64,000 nucleotides of DNA from an uncultured Verrucomicrobiales bacterium (GTDB taxonomy: Bacteria > Verrucomicrobiota > Verrucomicrobiia > Verrucomicrobiales > Akkermansiaceae), in the NCBI GenBank assembly GCA_937944055.1, contig CALDZJ010000005.1, positions 45,374 to 109,373 of the forward strand. The letters are read 5' to 3'. Position 1 is the first letter of the stretch; each line of letters opens with the position of its first letter. The translations under genes were made by a program, and so were the position numbers. The notes beneath the pieces are model-generated. The model had not been told where the DNA came from. It ran no database searches and saw only the letters and a list, made by a program, of their open reading frames with translations. Of this stretch, positions 8,772 to 17,626 are shown in pieces.

Positions 8772-8799
8772 TTGCACAGCCCCTCGGTGCCGTTATACT
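8772..8799 (+). promoter_or_regulatory. Likely sigma-70 promoter of the OmpA-like gene
   Basis: TTGCAC at 8772-8777 and TATACT at 8794-8799 are separated by 16 bases. Transcription would begin near 8806-8808, at or next to the ATG at 8808, so the mRNA may be leaderless. It also supports placing the start of the divergent hom gene at 8711 and not at 8777. Confidence 0.45.
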
Positions 8800-8807
8800 C
8801 AATGCAG

Positions 8808-10058
8808 ATGGCACAAGAATACTCATGGGAGACTGGCAGCAGCTACACTCCGCCGCGGCGTGAAGGGCTGGGCTGGTATGTCTTGGTGGCGGTGGTGCTG
8901 GCTCTTCTCATTCATGTCGGCGCGCTTATCGTGGCGAGCAGCACGTTCTACCAAGCCGAGATTGCGGAGCCCCAAGAATGGGAATCTCAGCCGATGCGGG
9001 TCACGAGTGTGGAGACTGAGCCGGAGGAGATCGCAGAGGCTCCGCCGGAAGAGGAGCTGGAGCGGCCCGTCGATGACAGTGAACTCATTGACAATACCGA
9101 GGATGCGATTGCCGAGTTGCAGAATACCGAGATCGATATCGACACCCAGATTGAGGAGGCCGCACTCCCTGAGATGAAGATTGAAAAGCCCAAGCTCGTG
9201 GGAGTGGAAGAGGGTGAATTACTCAAGCCGGTCATTGGGGCAGATGAAAATCCGGACATCCCAGATCCCGGTCAAATGAAAATCGATTTCCCGGTGGCCA
9301 AGGCGAATCAGCTCGTGGTGGTCGACGATGGCGCTCCCTTGGCAGATGTTTTGGATCCAAATTCTGTCGTCGCGGAGTTGGGTAATATGAAAGGGGCGGG
9401 TGGCGAGAGTGTCGATGGAGTGATCGAGGGCTATACCGGGCTAGCGGCTTATGCCAAAATGGCCCCCGGTGAGTTGCAGCGTAATAAGGCCTCGATCGGG
9501 AGTGATCTACTTTTCGAATTTAATGAATCGACCCTGCGGGATGATGCCCGTTTGACCTTAATGACGGTGGCGATGCTCATTGACCGTAATCCCGGCATGT
9601 ATTGCTGGGTGGAGGGACATACGGACCTCTTCGGTGGTGATGAATTTAATCGCAGGCTCTCTTTGAAACGCGGGCAGGCCGTGAAGGATTGGCTCGTGCG
9701 GGCTCTGCAACTGGATCCAAAATACATCATCGTGCGCCCCTTTGGCCGCACTGCTCCAATCGTGACGGAAGGGGATCGGGAAGAACAAGCGCCAAACCGC
9801 CGAGTTGACATTAAAATGAGAAAGACGGTTCCGCTTCCGGTCGATACTGGCAAGGCCTTCATCGTTCCTGATGACGAGGCTGACATTCCAAAAGCCCTCA
9901 TCGTAGAGGAAGCTGAAGGGCTTGAAAAGCCGATCGAAGAAAAGGAAGAAAAGGAAGAAAAAGCGGAAAGCATCCCAGAGGCCCAAAGAGTGCCAGAGGC
10001 CCAAAGAGTGCCAGAACCGGGAGCTGGCATTCCCGCCGCGATCCCGGTGGGCGAATAG
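8808..10058 (+). CDS. OmpA-family envelope protein with one N-terminal membrane segment
   Basis: The 416-residue product (start MAQEYSWETG at 8808; an in-frame ATG two codons earlier is also possible) has a short cytoplasmic N-terminus, one membrane helix (WYVLVAVVLALLIHVGALIV, about 23-42), an acidic Glu/Asp-rich periplasmic linker (about 60-200) and a C-terminal OmpA-like peptidoglycan-binding domain (about 225-350) with LLFEFNESTLRDDARLTL, VEGHTDLFGGDEFNRRLS and APNRRVDI, the usual diaminopimelate-binding signature. The topology recalls a MotB- or TolR/TonB-like anchor between inner membrane and cell wall. The tail is low complexity: a Glu/Lys repeat and two copies of an 18-bp unit coding PEAQRV. 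No motor or Tol partner lies next to it, so the partner is unknown. Confidence 0.8.
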   Translation: MAQEYSWETGSSYTPPRREGLGWYVLVAVVLALLIHVGALIVASSTFYQAEIAEPQEWESQPMRVTSVETEPEEIAEAPPEEELERPVDDSELIDNTEDAIAELQNTEIDIDTQIEEAALPEMKIEKPKLVGVEEGELLKPVIGADENPDIPDPGQMKIDFPVAKANQLVVVDDGAPLADVLDPNSVVAELGNMKGAGGESVDGVIEGYTGLAAYAKMAPGELQRNKASIGSDLLFEFNESTLRDDARLTLMTVAMLIDRNPGMYCWVEGHTDLFGGDEFNRRLSLKRGQAVKDWLVRALQLDPKYIIVRPFGRTAPIVTEGDREEQAPNRRVDIKMRKTVPLPVDTGKAFIVPDDEADIPKALIVEEAEGLEKPIEEKEEKEEKAESIPEAQRVPEAQRVPEPGAGIPAAIPVGE

Positions 10059-10278
10059 AAGCAAGTCACGAGGAATCTTGAGAAAGAGTCATCAAAAAAG
10101 ACTGATGGCGAGCTCCGCTCCGCGCCCTAAGGCCCCGTCCTGAAGTCGTCTGGCGATTTGATGCCTCGTCCTTGAGTTTATCTTCATCATCTTGTAGCGT
10201 CGCTGAGACCTCGCACGCCAGCCTCATGTAGGTAGTTCTGGAGATGGATGCGGGATCATTGAGACCTTAGATATTATT

Positions 10279-11076
10279 GTGGTGAGAATTCTACCCGAAC
10301 CCCCGATCTGGAAAGCAGCCATCGCCTTTGATTTTGATGATACCCTCGTCATGAAGGGGGAGAGCGGGCCACTCGATCCTCATTTTTTTGAGTGCATTCA
10401 GTGGGTGCGGGCCTCTTATGGAGCGGCTTGGGGCATTGCCACGGGGCGTTCACTTTACCAATTGGTGGAGGGGTTTAATGAGGCTTCCTTCCCGGTTCTG
10501 CCAGACTTCGTGATCGCCCGGGAGCGTGAAATCTATTTCCCCGGGCAATTTGGGCGCTGGGTCCCGCATGAGGATTGGAATGGGCGCTGCGAGCGCGATC
10601 ACGATCGACTTTTCCGCAAGAGTAAGCGCGTCTTTCGCAAGGTAAGAACCTTCATTGAGGGGCAGACCTCGGCGCGCTGGGTTTCGGTGGAGGGGGATGC
10701 GGCGGGGATCGTCGCTAGTTCTGATGCGGAGATGGATGAGATTCAGAACTTCATCGAGGGCCTTTCAAAAAAAGCGGATCTCAGCTTCGAGCGGAACTCG
10801 ATCTATCTCCGCTTCAGCCATCGTAACTATCATAAAGGGAGCGGCTTGGTGGAGGCGGCGGAGCGCTGGGGCATCGGCCCGAGTCGTATTCTTACGGTGG
10901 GTGATAATTTGAATGATCTGAGCATGTTTCAGCCTGAGATTTGCGATGCCTGTGGCTGCCCTTCAAATGCGGTGGAGGCGGTGAAGGAGTATATCTCGAG
11001 ACGTGGAGGCAAAGTGGCGAATAAGCCAGGGAGCGCTGGCGTGATCGAGGTCCTAGGCCATTACTTTGCGCCATGA
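10279..11076 (+). CDS. HAD-superfamily hydrolase, type IIB
   Basis: The 265-residue product has the HAD phosphatase motifs in order: motif I FDFDDTLV near residue 18 (nucleophile and acid Asp), motif II around GIATGRS, a lysine in YHKGSGL for motif III, and motif IV GDNLNDLSMF. A cap domain between motifs II and III places it with the Cof/sucrose-phosphatase-like IIB class, which act on sugar phosphates and similar small substrates; the substrate cannot be read from the sequence. Two GTG codons in a row stand at 10279 and 10282, no ATG is available, and the true start is one of these. It overlaps the downstream LysE-type gene by four bases (ATGA), so the two are translationally coupled. Confidence 0.85.
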   Translation: MVRILPEPPIWKAAIAFDFDDTLVMKGESGPLDPHFFECIQWVRASYGAAWGIATGRSLYQLVEGFNEASFPVLPDFVIAREREIYFPGQFGRWVPHEDWNGRCERDHDRLFRKSKRVFRKVRTFIEGQTSARWVSVEGDAAGIVASSDAEMDEIQNFIEGLSKKADLSFERNSIYLRFSHRNYHKGSGLVEAAERWGIGPSRILTVGDNLNDLSMFQPEICDACGCPSNAVEAVKEYISRRGGKVANKPGSAGVIEVLGHYFAP

Positions 11077-11681
11077 TGGGCGAGCTTTTCTCCTTCGCAC
11101 TCGTGGTTTTCTTAGGCCAGTTTAGTCCCGGGCCGGATATGATCTTACTCACGCGGACCGCTCTGGCGGAGGGCCGGAAAGCGGGTTGCTGGATGGTGCT
11201 AGGAATCGTGAGCGGCCTGAGTTTTCATGCTGCTTTGGCGATTGGCGCAATGGCGGCCCTCTTCTCCTTCATCGAGAATGCGGCGAGCGGTGCGGGGCTT
11301 TTGCGGGGGCTACATTGGCTGGCCGCCGCTTATCTCACTTGGCTGGCTTTTGGTCTTTTGAGGAAAAAAACTCGCTCGGATGAGCCGGGTCTCTCAGGGC
11401 GCAGTCCCTATTTTCGCGGGCTTTTTTGTAATCTGCTTAATCCCAAAGTGCTCATTTTCTTCGCCAGTGTGGTGGCTCCATTTTTAGCAGGGAGTCGCCC
11501 AGATTGGTGGCCCTTCGCGCTGGGCTTGCTCATTGTGGGAGAGGGGCTCGTCTTCTGGACCTTATGGGTGTGTTTTTTACAAAATCCGAGAATTCGCAAT
11601 GGTTATTTGCGGCTGGGGCGGACGATCGACCTCGTCTTCGCCCTTCTGCTTTTTGGGCTAGCTCTGCATCTCTTGCGCTGA
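11073..11681 (+). CDS. LysE/RhtB-family amino-acid exporter
   Basis: A 202-residue, very hydrophobic inner-membrane protein with five to six predicted helices. The N-terminus carries the family signature FLGQFSPGPDMILLTRTALAEG (here split: GQFSPGPD then the TALAEGRKAG loop), and the LLRGLHWLAAAYLTWLAFG helix and FRGLFCNLLNPKVLIFFAS segment are also typical of LysE/RhtB exporters. Members export lysine, threonine, homoserine lactone or other amino acids; the substrate here is unknown, although the aspartate-pathway genes are nearby. The ATG at 11073 overlaps the stop of the HAD gene, so they form a two-gene unit. Confidence 0.9.
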   Translation: MMGELFSFALVVFLGQFSPGPDMILLTRTALAEGRKAGCWMVLGIVSGLSFHAALAIGAMAALFSFIENAASGAGLLRGLHWLAAAYLTWLAFGLLRKKTRSDEPGLSGRSPYFRGLFCNLLNPKVLIFFASVVAPFLAGSRPDWWPFALGLLIVGEGLVFWTLWVCFLQNPRIRNGYLRLGRTIDLVFALLLFGLALHLLR

Positions 11682-11761
11682 GGCAAGCGGGAGTTTCTTA
11701 ATGTCTGGCTTTCTAGGAAGGTTCGTCTTTTTAAATTTTCCCTGAGTTTGCCTCACTCCTG

Positions 11762-12844
11762 TTATGCGAGGAACTTCGGAAGTTCTGCGTCTAGGGCATC
11801 GAGCATTTCTTGCATCGTCTCGCGTGTTTCATTTCCCATGTTCGAGATGCGGAAGGTCTTGCCTTTGATTTTTCCGTATCCTCCGTTGATGGCGATGCCG
11901 TGATTCGCGATGATGGATTTAATCCAGCCTGCTTGATCAAGCCCTTCGGGAGTGACGAAGCAGGAGAGGGAGAGGGAGCGATATCCTTCAGGCGGGAGGA
12001 GGGTGAAGCCGTGGCGCGCGCCCCACTGGTGAACCATTGCATTATTCGCTTGGTGCCGCTGGTAGCGATTCTCCAGTCCCTCGGCGAGCATCGCCTCGAC
12101 CCGCTCGCGGAGAGCGTAAAGATGCGGAATGGCGGGAGTCGATGGAGTGTTATTCTTAGCGTCATTCTTGGCAAACTCGCAGAAATCGAAGTAGTAGCCG
12201 CGATCCTCGAGCAGCGCGGCGCGTTCCAGAGCGGCCTCTGAGGTGACGAAGACGGCGAGCCCGGGGGGAAGCGCAATCGCCTTCTGGACCCCTGCGAGCA
12301 GGACATCGATCCCCAGCTCGTCGTAATTGATGGGCATTGCGGAGAGTGAGGAAACGGTATCGACCACGAGCAAGACGTCATCAAAGGATTTGACGACTTC
12401 CGCAATCTCCTTCAGCGGGTTCAGCACCCCGGTGGAGGTTTCATTGTGGACCAAGGTTACGGTGTCGAAGCCGCCCTCCGCCAGCTTCTCGCGCAGCGTC
12501 TCGGGATCGATGGGCTGGCCCCACTCTACTTTGATTTTCTCGGCCTCTTTTCCGCAGCTTTGGGCGACGCCATACCATTTATCTGAAAAGGCTCCACAGC
12601 AGAGATTGAGGACCTTTTTCTGGACGAGGTTACGAATGCAGCCCTCCATCACGCCCCATGCGGAGGAGGTGGAGAAAAAGACGGGCCGGGTGGTGCCTAC
12701 GATTTGCCGGATCCCGGGCTGAATCGAGGCGTAGAGGTCTTCAAAGTCCTTTCCGCGGTGGCCGATTCCGGGCCCAGCCATCGCGGCGTAGGTTTCTGGA
12801 GCAACGTCGACGGGACCTGGGATGAAGAGCTTTGGCTTGGACAT
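11762..12844 (-). CDS. Class V aminotransferase (alanine/serine-glyoxylate aminotransferase type)
   Basis: A 360-residue PLP enzyme of fold type I. The N-terminus KLFIPGPVDVAPETYAAM and GHRGKDF, the pyridine-nitrogen aspartate D162 in LLVVDTVSSLS, and the Schiff-base lysine K188 in AGVQKAIALPPG are those of the alanine-glyoxylate / serine-glyoxylate / phosphoserine-like aminotransferase subgroup. Candidate reactions are transamination of glyoxylate with serine or alanine, or of phosphohydroxypyruvate in serine synthesis; the sequence does not separate these. It is soluble and stands alone, divergent to the polysaccharide deacetylase 164 bases away. Length and motifs are complete. Confidence 0.9.
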   Translation of the reverse strand: MSKPKLFIPGPVDVAPETYAAMAGPGIGHRGKDFEDLYASIQPGIRQIVGTTRPVFFSTSSAWGVMEGCIRNLVQKKVLNLCCGAFSDKWYGVAQSCGKEAEKIKVEWGQPIDPETLREKLAEGGFDTVTLVHNETSTGVLNPLKEIAEVVKSFDDVLLVVDTVSSLSAMPINYDELGIDVLLAGVQKAIALPPGLAVFVTSEAALERAALLEDRGYYFDFCEFAKNDAKNNTPSTPAIPHLYALRERVEAMLAEGLENRYQRHQANNAMVHQWGARHGFTLLPPEGYRSLSLSCFVTPEGLDQAGWIKSIIANHGIAINGGYGKIKGKTFRISNMGNETRETMQEMLDALDAELPKFLA

Positions 12845-13008
12845 GGGGCGGGAAATTGCCGTCTGAAGCTACGACTGTCGAGCGGATTTCAAGGTGCTTT
12901 ATCAATTCGGCGAGATAGTCAAGGAAGAGGCTGAAATTCTTCCCACTTAGCCCTCGGGAAATGCGTGACATTGCTAATCTGAGGCATCATATTCACGACC
13001 CCATTCCC

Positions 13009-13854
13009 ATGAAGCGACGTAAGATTTTAAAGCTAAGCTCTGGAGCGATCATTGCGCTACCAGCCTGTTCTGCAAAGAGAGACCATCTCACGCCTGATGC
13101 GGTTCAGTCGCTCTCTCCTCCTCCGGTGAACGCTAGCTCGCAACCGGTAAAAGTGGGGGCGAATACGCAATACCGCCCCCCCGCATACGTGAATCAAGGC
13201 CTACGCAATCCGAATATGAATCTGCCTTCGCAATTCAGCGGGACCACCGTGAGCCATTCTCGTGGACTCTCGACGAATCCTTATGTCGCGATGACTTTTG
13301 ATGATGGGCCTCATCCTCAGAATACTCCGCGCCTTCTGGATATGCTCCGTGCTCGGAATATCAAAGCGACCTTCTATGTCATTGGCGGGAACGTGGACCG
13401 CTACCCGCACATCGTGCGCCGCATCGTCGCGGAGGGACATGAAATCGGTAATCATACTTACACGCACCGTAAGCTCACTTCTTTGAGCGATTCTGAGGTG
13501 AAAAAAGAGATGCGCCGCACGGAAGATGCCATCGTGAGAGCGGCGGGAGTGAAGCCGCGCACCATGCGCCCTCCTTATGGAGCGCTCTTGACTCGCCAGC
13601 GCAGCGCGGTGTTCTCCGACTTTGGCTATCCGACGATTATGTGGTCCGTGGATCCGCAAGATTGGAAGCGCCCCGGACCCTCCGTGGTGGCCTCACGGAT
13701 TCTCAAGGGGGCCCATAATGGGGCCATCATTCTGGCTCACGATCTGCATGCTCCGACGGTGGATGCCATGCCGAAGGCCTTTGATGGACTCCTTTCACGC
13801 GGCTTCCAATTCATTTCAGTTTCCCAGCTTCTCGCTCAAAAAGGGCAGGCTTAA
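13009..13854 (+). CDS. Polysaccharide deacetylase, predicted Tat-type lipoprotein
   Basis: The 281-residue product opens MKRRKILKLSSGAIIALPAC: a twin-arginine-like RRKILKL, a hydrophobic core and a lipobox LPAC with Cys20. I prefer the ATG at 13009 to that at 12961 because of this. The NodB homology domain (about 85-275) is complete: motif 1 MTFDDGPH with both aspartates, motif 2 GNHTYTH with the two metal-binding histidines, motif 3 RPPYGA, motif 4 around WSVDPQDWKRPG, and motif 5 IILAHDLH. Such enzymes remove acetyl groups from N-acetylglucosamine in peptidoglycan, chitin oligomers or exopolysaccharide. Residues 21-80 are a Ser/Pro-rich linker. It stands 41 bases before the dynamin-like gene. 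Confidence 0.9.
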   Translation: MKRRKILKLSSGAIIALPACSAKRDHLTPDAVQSLSPPPVNASSQPVKVGANTQYRPPAYVNQGLRNPNMNLPSQFSGTTVSHSRGLSTNPYVAMTFDDGPHPQNTPRLLDMLRARNIKATFYVIGGNVDRYPHIVRRIVAEGHEIGNHTYTHRKLTSLSDSEVKKEMRRTEDAIVRAAGVKPRTMRPPYGALLTRQRSAVFSDFGYPTIMWSVDPQDWKRPGPSVVASRILKGAHNGAIILAHDLHAPTVDAMPKAFDGLLSRGFQFISVSQLLAQKGQA

Positions 13855-13895
13855 GACGGCCATTCTAAGAGTCTTTCTTTCTCTCATCTCCCATC

Positions 13896-15611
13896 ATGTT
13901 CGGCGAACGCTACTTTGCGACGCGATCACGCCTGACCGAGGTGGTCTCAGGCGTGCGTGAGCTCGGTGAGAAGGCGGGCGCTGATGTGGGCCATCTTGCG
14001 GATGAAGGGGACTTTCTAAAAGGCCTCCGCAGCCCCTTTCTTTTTGTGGTTTGCGGAGAGGTTAATGCGGGGAAATCTACCTTGGTTAATGGGCTCTTTG
14101 GAGAGGAGTTGTGTAAGGTGAATGTCCTGCCGGAAACGGAGAAGGTTCATTGGTACCGCTGGGGGGAGGAGTCGAAGACGGTCAATACGACTCCGACTTT
14201 GGAGGAGCGCTATCGGGCGATCGATTTCTTACAGGACTTTAATATTGTCGATACCCCTGGGACGAATTCGGTGATTCCGGGGCACCAGCCCATCACGGAG
14301 CGCTTCCTGCCCGTTGCAGATCTTCTTCTTTTTGTCTTCCCGGTGAGTAATCCATGGGGAGCGGCCACTTGGCAATTCATCTCCCGTCTTCCGCAGGAGC
14401 AGTTACAAAATGTCGCCTTTGTCCTTCAACAGTCCGACTTGCGGAGCGATGAAGATTTGGCGGTGATTTTAGAGCACATGCGGACCTTGGCGGAGCAGAA
14501 GACTGGAGCGCGGCCGGAGGTCTTTCCGGTTTCTGGAAGGATGGCGATGGAGGCCAAGAAAGCGCAGCCCTTCTCCTCACACCTTTGGCAGAAGAGTGGC
14601 TATCCCGCGCTGGAGGCCTTTATCTCAAAGCGCGTTTCTGGGAACCCGGAGCGGCGGCGAGTCCTGCAAGATGTGCGGGACTCCACGCAGGTGGCTCTGC
14701 GGCGCATCGAGGAGAAGATTGAGAAGCGAACGGCCACCCTTGATAGTGATCAGCGCTTCCTCCGTGAATTAGAGAATGAGGTCGATGGTCGCCGTGAGGG
14801 ACAGGCTAAGATTCTCTCAGAGCGGCTCACGGGGCTCGGAGAGGTTTTTCTAAGGCAGGGAAATCAAGCAATTGATATTTTGGCATCGCGGATGTCGATC
14901 CCGCAGAGTTTTATCTCGCTCTTCCAGCAAGAGGCCCTCCCGACTCAGATTGAGAAAGGTCTCACGGAAGCGGTGCAGGAAGCGGTGCAAGAATCGGCCG
15001 CTCAGGATGGCAAGGAACTCGTCAGGAATTGTCGCAGTCATTGGGACACTGTGGAGCCTCGGATTAAGGAGAATTTACAAGTGAAGGCCCCAGATTTCGA
15101 TAAGGATGCGGAATCGCTCTCTGGCACGAGCGAGCGCTTTGTGCGGAGGCTGGGGCGCTCGGCCAAGCAAGCAGTGGCGCATTTGAAACTGAGAGGAACG
15201 CTAGATATGCAGATGGAAAATCGGCGTGCGGTGCTCCGCCGTTATATGGTGGCGGTGCTTTGCGCCTTGATTGCCGCTGGGGTCTTCGGCGGGATGAGTC
15301 TCTCAGTCTGGCCTTGGCTTGCGGTGAGTGTGGCGCTGATTCTTCTCGGGCTGGCCGCTTACTATGCCTCGAAATCCCGTGATGCTCTTTGCCAAGATTT
15401 TACTGAGCGGATCGAGGATCTTCGCCAGCCCTTTGCGGACTCTCTGGCGACTGATTATAAGGAAGGGGTGCGCGAATTCTATGTTGAGTATGGCGGACTT
15501 TTTGAGATTGTGCGGCGGCGGATCGCGGATCAGAAGCTTCTCCTGAAGCCGCAGCTTGAGCGGTGGAATGATCTGTTCTTGGAGCTTAAGGCGATCGAGC
15601 AAGAAATTTAG
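13896..15611 (+). CDS. Bacterial dynamin-like GTPase
   Basis: A 571-residue large GTPase. G1 GEVNAGKST lies at residues 54-62, the G2 threonine is probably in VNTTPT, G3 DTPGT is near 120, and the G4 position reads QQSD in place of NKxD or TKxD, a common drift in this family. After the GTPase domain (to about 240) come long charged helices with coiled-coil character, and a paired membrane segment near 448-490 (MVAVLCALIAAGVFGG and WPWLAVSVALILLGLAA), the membrane-inserting paddle position of bacterial dynamin-like proteins. Such proteins bind and remodel membranes. It is followed 24 bases later by E1-alpha on the same strand; co-transcription is possible but no functional link is known. Confidence 0.88.
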   Translation: MFGERYFATRSRLTEVVSGVRELGEKAGADVGHLADEGDFLKGLRSPFLFVVCGEVNAGKSTLVNGLFGEELCKVNVLPETEKVHWYRWGEESKTVNTTPTLEERYRAIDFLQDFNIVDTPGTNSVIPGHQPITERFLPVADLLLFVFPVSNPWGAATWQFISRLPQEQLQNVAFVLQQSDLRSDEDLAVILEHMRTLAEQKTGARPEVFPVSGRMAMEAKKAQPFSSHLWQKSGYPALEAFISKRVSGNPERRRVLQDVRDSTQVALRRIEEKIEKRTATLDSDQRFLRELENEVDGRREGQAKILSERLTGLGEVFLRQGNQAIDILASRMSIPQSFISLFQQEALPTQIEKGLTEAVQEAVQESAAQDGKELVRNCRSHWDTVEPRIKENLQVKAPDFDKDAESLSGTSERFVRRLGRSAKQAVAHLKLRGTLDMQMENRRAVLRRYMVAVLCALIAAGVFGGMSLSVWPWLAVSVALILLGLAAYYASKSRDALCQDFTERIEDLRQPFADSLATDYKEGVREFYVEYGGLFEIVRRRIADQKLLLKPQLERWNDLFLELKAIEQEI

Positions 15612-15635
15612 TCTCGGGTTAGGATTTTCTAAAAT

Positions 15636-16658
15636 ATGGCATCGCACTCTCCGGCATCTTCAAAGGCAGGCATCCGCTTCGATTCAGATTTAAAGCTGAG
15701 AACCCTCAAGGGGATGATTCTTTCCCGAACTTTAGAGTCGAAGTTATCGAGTCTCTACAAGGCTGGGAAAATCGTGGGAGGAGTGTATTTGGGAACTGGG
15801 CAGGAGGCTTTTTCTGCCTCGCTTGGATGTTGTTTGGATCAGGAGACTGATATTTTTGCGCCTCTGATTCGTGATCAAGCAGGACGCACGGCCTTCGGTG
15901 AGCCCTTGATTGATGCCACTCGGACTTATCTCGGCTCGGTCTTAGGTCCGATGAAAGGGCGGGATGGTAATATCCACCGGGGACGGCCGCGTGAGAGACG
16001 CCCGGCTATGATTAGTCATTTAGGAACGTCGGTGTCCTTGGTGGCGGGCATGCTGATGGCGCGGCGGATGCAGGGGCAGCTGAGCGGGGTGGTCGGGGCG
16101 ACTTGTGTGGGTGATGGTGCGACCTCGACTGGGGCTTTTCATGAAGGGCTGAACCTTGTGGCGGTAGAAAAATTACCAATGGTGGTGATGGTGGCAGATA
16201 ATCAATTCGCCTACTCCACGCCGCGCGATCGCCAGTTCGCCTGTGAAAAACTCATCGACCGAGCGAGAGGATATGGCGTGCACGGAACTGAGCTAGATGC
16301 CACTGATATGAGCGCTTGCTTGGAGGGAGTCTGGAAGGCGGTGGCAGCGGCGCGGGCGGGTGAGGGACCACAACTCGTGGTGGGCAAGTTATTACGCCTT
16401 TGTGGGCACGGCGAGCATGATGACGGCTCTTATGTGGCGTCCCAGTTGAGGGAATCAAGCATTGGGCGAGACTGCTTGCAGGTGGGAATTGAGCAAATGA
16501 TCGAGCAAGGATTAGCGAGTCCGGAGGAAATTGTGGAATGGCAAGAGGAGGCTAGTGAGATGGTTCAAGAGGCGGTGGCAAGGGCTCAAAAAGAGCCGAC
16601 CCCTGATCCTTATCAGGAAGATTGGCGCGCTTTATCAGAAGGGGGAATGGCGTCATGA
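15636..16658 (+). CDS. 2-oxoacid dehydrogenase E1 component, alpha subunit
   Basis: The alpha half of the thiamine-diphosphate-dependent E1 enzyme that decarboxylates a 2-oxoacid. The 340-residue length is typical. The ThDP/Mg site GDGATSTGAFHEGLN starts near residue 160 and closes with NQFAYSTP, the usual GDG...N pattern; IRDQAG and the phosphorylation-loop region GHGEHDDGSYV are also recognisable. E1-beta overlaps its stop by four bases and E2 follows, so this is the first gene of an E1a-E1b-E2 operon. The best guess is pyruvate dehydrogenase (or acetoin dehydrogenase). A branched-chain substrate cannot be excluded, since ilvD of branched-chain synthesis is the next gene. No E3 gene is present. 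Confidence 0.9.
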   Translation: MASHSPASSKAGIRFDSDLKLRTLKGMILSRTLESKLSSLYKAGKIVGGVYLGTGQEAFSASLGCCLDQETDIFAPLIRDQAGRTAFGEPLIDATRTYLGSVLGPMKGRDGNIHRGRPRERRPAMISHLGTSVSLVAGMLMARRMQGQLSGVVGATCVGDGATSTGAFHEGLNLVAVEKLPMVVMVADNQFAYSTPRDRQFACEKLIDRARGYGVHGTELDATDMSACLEGVWKAVAAARAGEGPQLVVGKLLRLCGHGEHDDGSYVASQLRESSIGRDCLQVGIEQMIEQGLASPEEIVEWQEEASEMVQEAVARAQKEPTPDPYQEDWRALSEGGMAS

Positions 16659-17620
16659 GTGTTACTTATATTGATGCGATTCATCGGGCTCAGCTCGATC
16701 TCCTACGAGAGCGAAATGATGTCTTTTTGTATGGCCAAGATATTGGTTCCTTTGGGGGTGCCTTTAAGGCGACGAAGGGCTTACAAGAGGAGTTTCCTGA
16801 GCGGGTTTTGGATTCTCCCATTAGTGAAGACGCCATGGTGGGGATGGCGATCGGTGCGGCTCTGAGTGGAATGCGACCGATTGTGGAGATGCAGTTCGCT
16901 GATTTTTCCTCGATTGCTTTTAATCAAATCGTGAATCATGCGGGCACGCATTTTTATCGGACTGGGATGCCGGTGCCCCTGACGATAAGGCTCCCCTGTG
17001 GTGGGACGCCGGGATCTGGCCCTTTTCACAGCCAAATGGTAGAGACCCTGTATGGCCATTACCCAGGGATCATCGTGGCGACTCCGGCGACGGTTTCAGA
17101 CGCCTATCATTTGTTAAAACAGGCGGTTGAACTGGATGATCCTGTCATTTTTTGCGAGCATAAGTTTCTCTACCGCTGGCTGAAAACGGCGGAGATTGAA
17201 GCCAAACCGCTGCCGCTGGGAGTGGCGCGCATCGCAAGGCCTGGCAAGCACGCGACGGTGGTGACTTATAGTGCCATGGTGCATGAGGCGGTTCGTGCGG
17301 CCGATCGGATGGCGGCCGAGGGGTGGGAAATCGAGGTGGTTGATCTTAGAGCGGTGAAGCCGCTGGATATGGATACGGTGCTGGCCTCAGTGGCGCGGAC
17401 TGGGAGGCTCTTGGCTCTCGGGGAAGCCTTCCCTTGGGGTGGGGTGACCGCGGAGATTCTCTCCCAAGTGGTGACGCAGGGGTTTCATCTTCTTGATGCT
17501 CCGCCGATGCGCTTGAATGCGAAGGATACGCCTATTCCTTATCATCCTGATCTTTGGGCGGCGCATCGACCCACTCCAGAATCGATCATCGAGAAACTCC
17601 GTGAACTTCTAAATTTCTAA
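16655..17620 (+). CDS. 2-oxoacid dehydrogenase E1 component, beta subunit
   Basis: The 321-residue beta subunit pairs with E1-alpha to form the heterotetramer. The start MSVTYIDAIHRAQLDLL at 16655 overlaps the alpha stop (ATGA) and is preferred to the in-frame ATG at 16622. Recognisable are the YGQDIGSFGGAFKATKGL segment, FPERVLDSPISEDAMVGMA with the conserved glutamate region, GMRPIVEMQFADF, and the C-terminal transketolase-like domain with EVVDLRAVKPLDMDTV, which carries the E2-binding surface. Length and motifs are complete. Coupling to the alpha gene and only six bases to the E2 gene indicate one mRNA. Confidence 0.93.
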   Translation: MSVTYIDAIHRAQLDLLRERNDVFLYGQDIGSFGGAFKATKGLQEEFPERVLDSPISEDAMVGMAIGAALSGMRPIVEMQFADFSSIAFNQIVNHAGTHFYRTGMPVPLTIRLPCGGTPGSGPFHSQMVETLYGHYPGIIVATPATVSDAYHLLKQAVELDDPVIFCEHKFLYRWLKTAEIEAKPLPLGVARIARPGKHATVVTYSAMVHEAVRAADRMAAEGWEIEVVDLRAVKPLDMDTVLASVARTGRLLALGEAFPWGGVTAEILSQVVTQGFHLLDAPPMRLNAKDTPIPYHPDLWAAHRPTPESIIEKLRELLNF

Positions 17621-17626
17621 TTCGGT

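Noticed and set aside
8987..9259. Serine-rich minus-strand frame inside the OmpA-like gene
   Set aside because: Its serine runs are the reverse complement of the acidic Glu/Asp linker codons; a typical shadow frame.
11679..11756. TGAGGCAA and TTGCCTCA flanking the gap between the LysE-type gene and the aminotransferase
   Set aside because: The eight-base arms are 62 bases apart without a T tract, so a terminator is unlikely.
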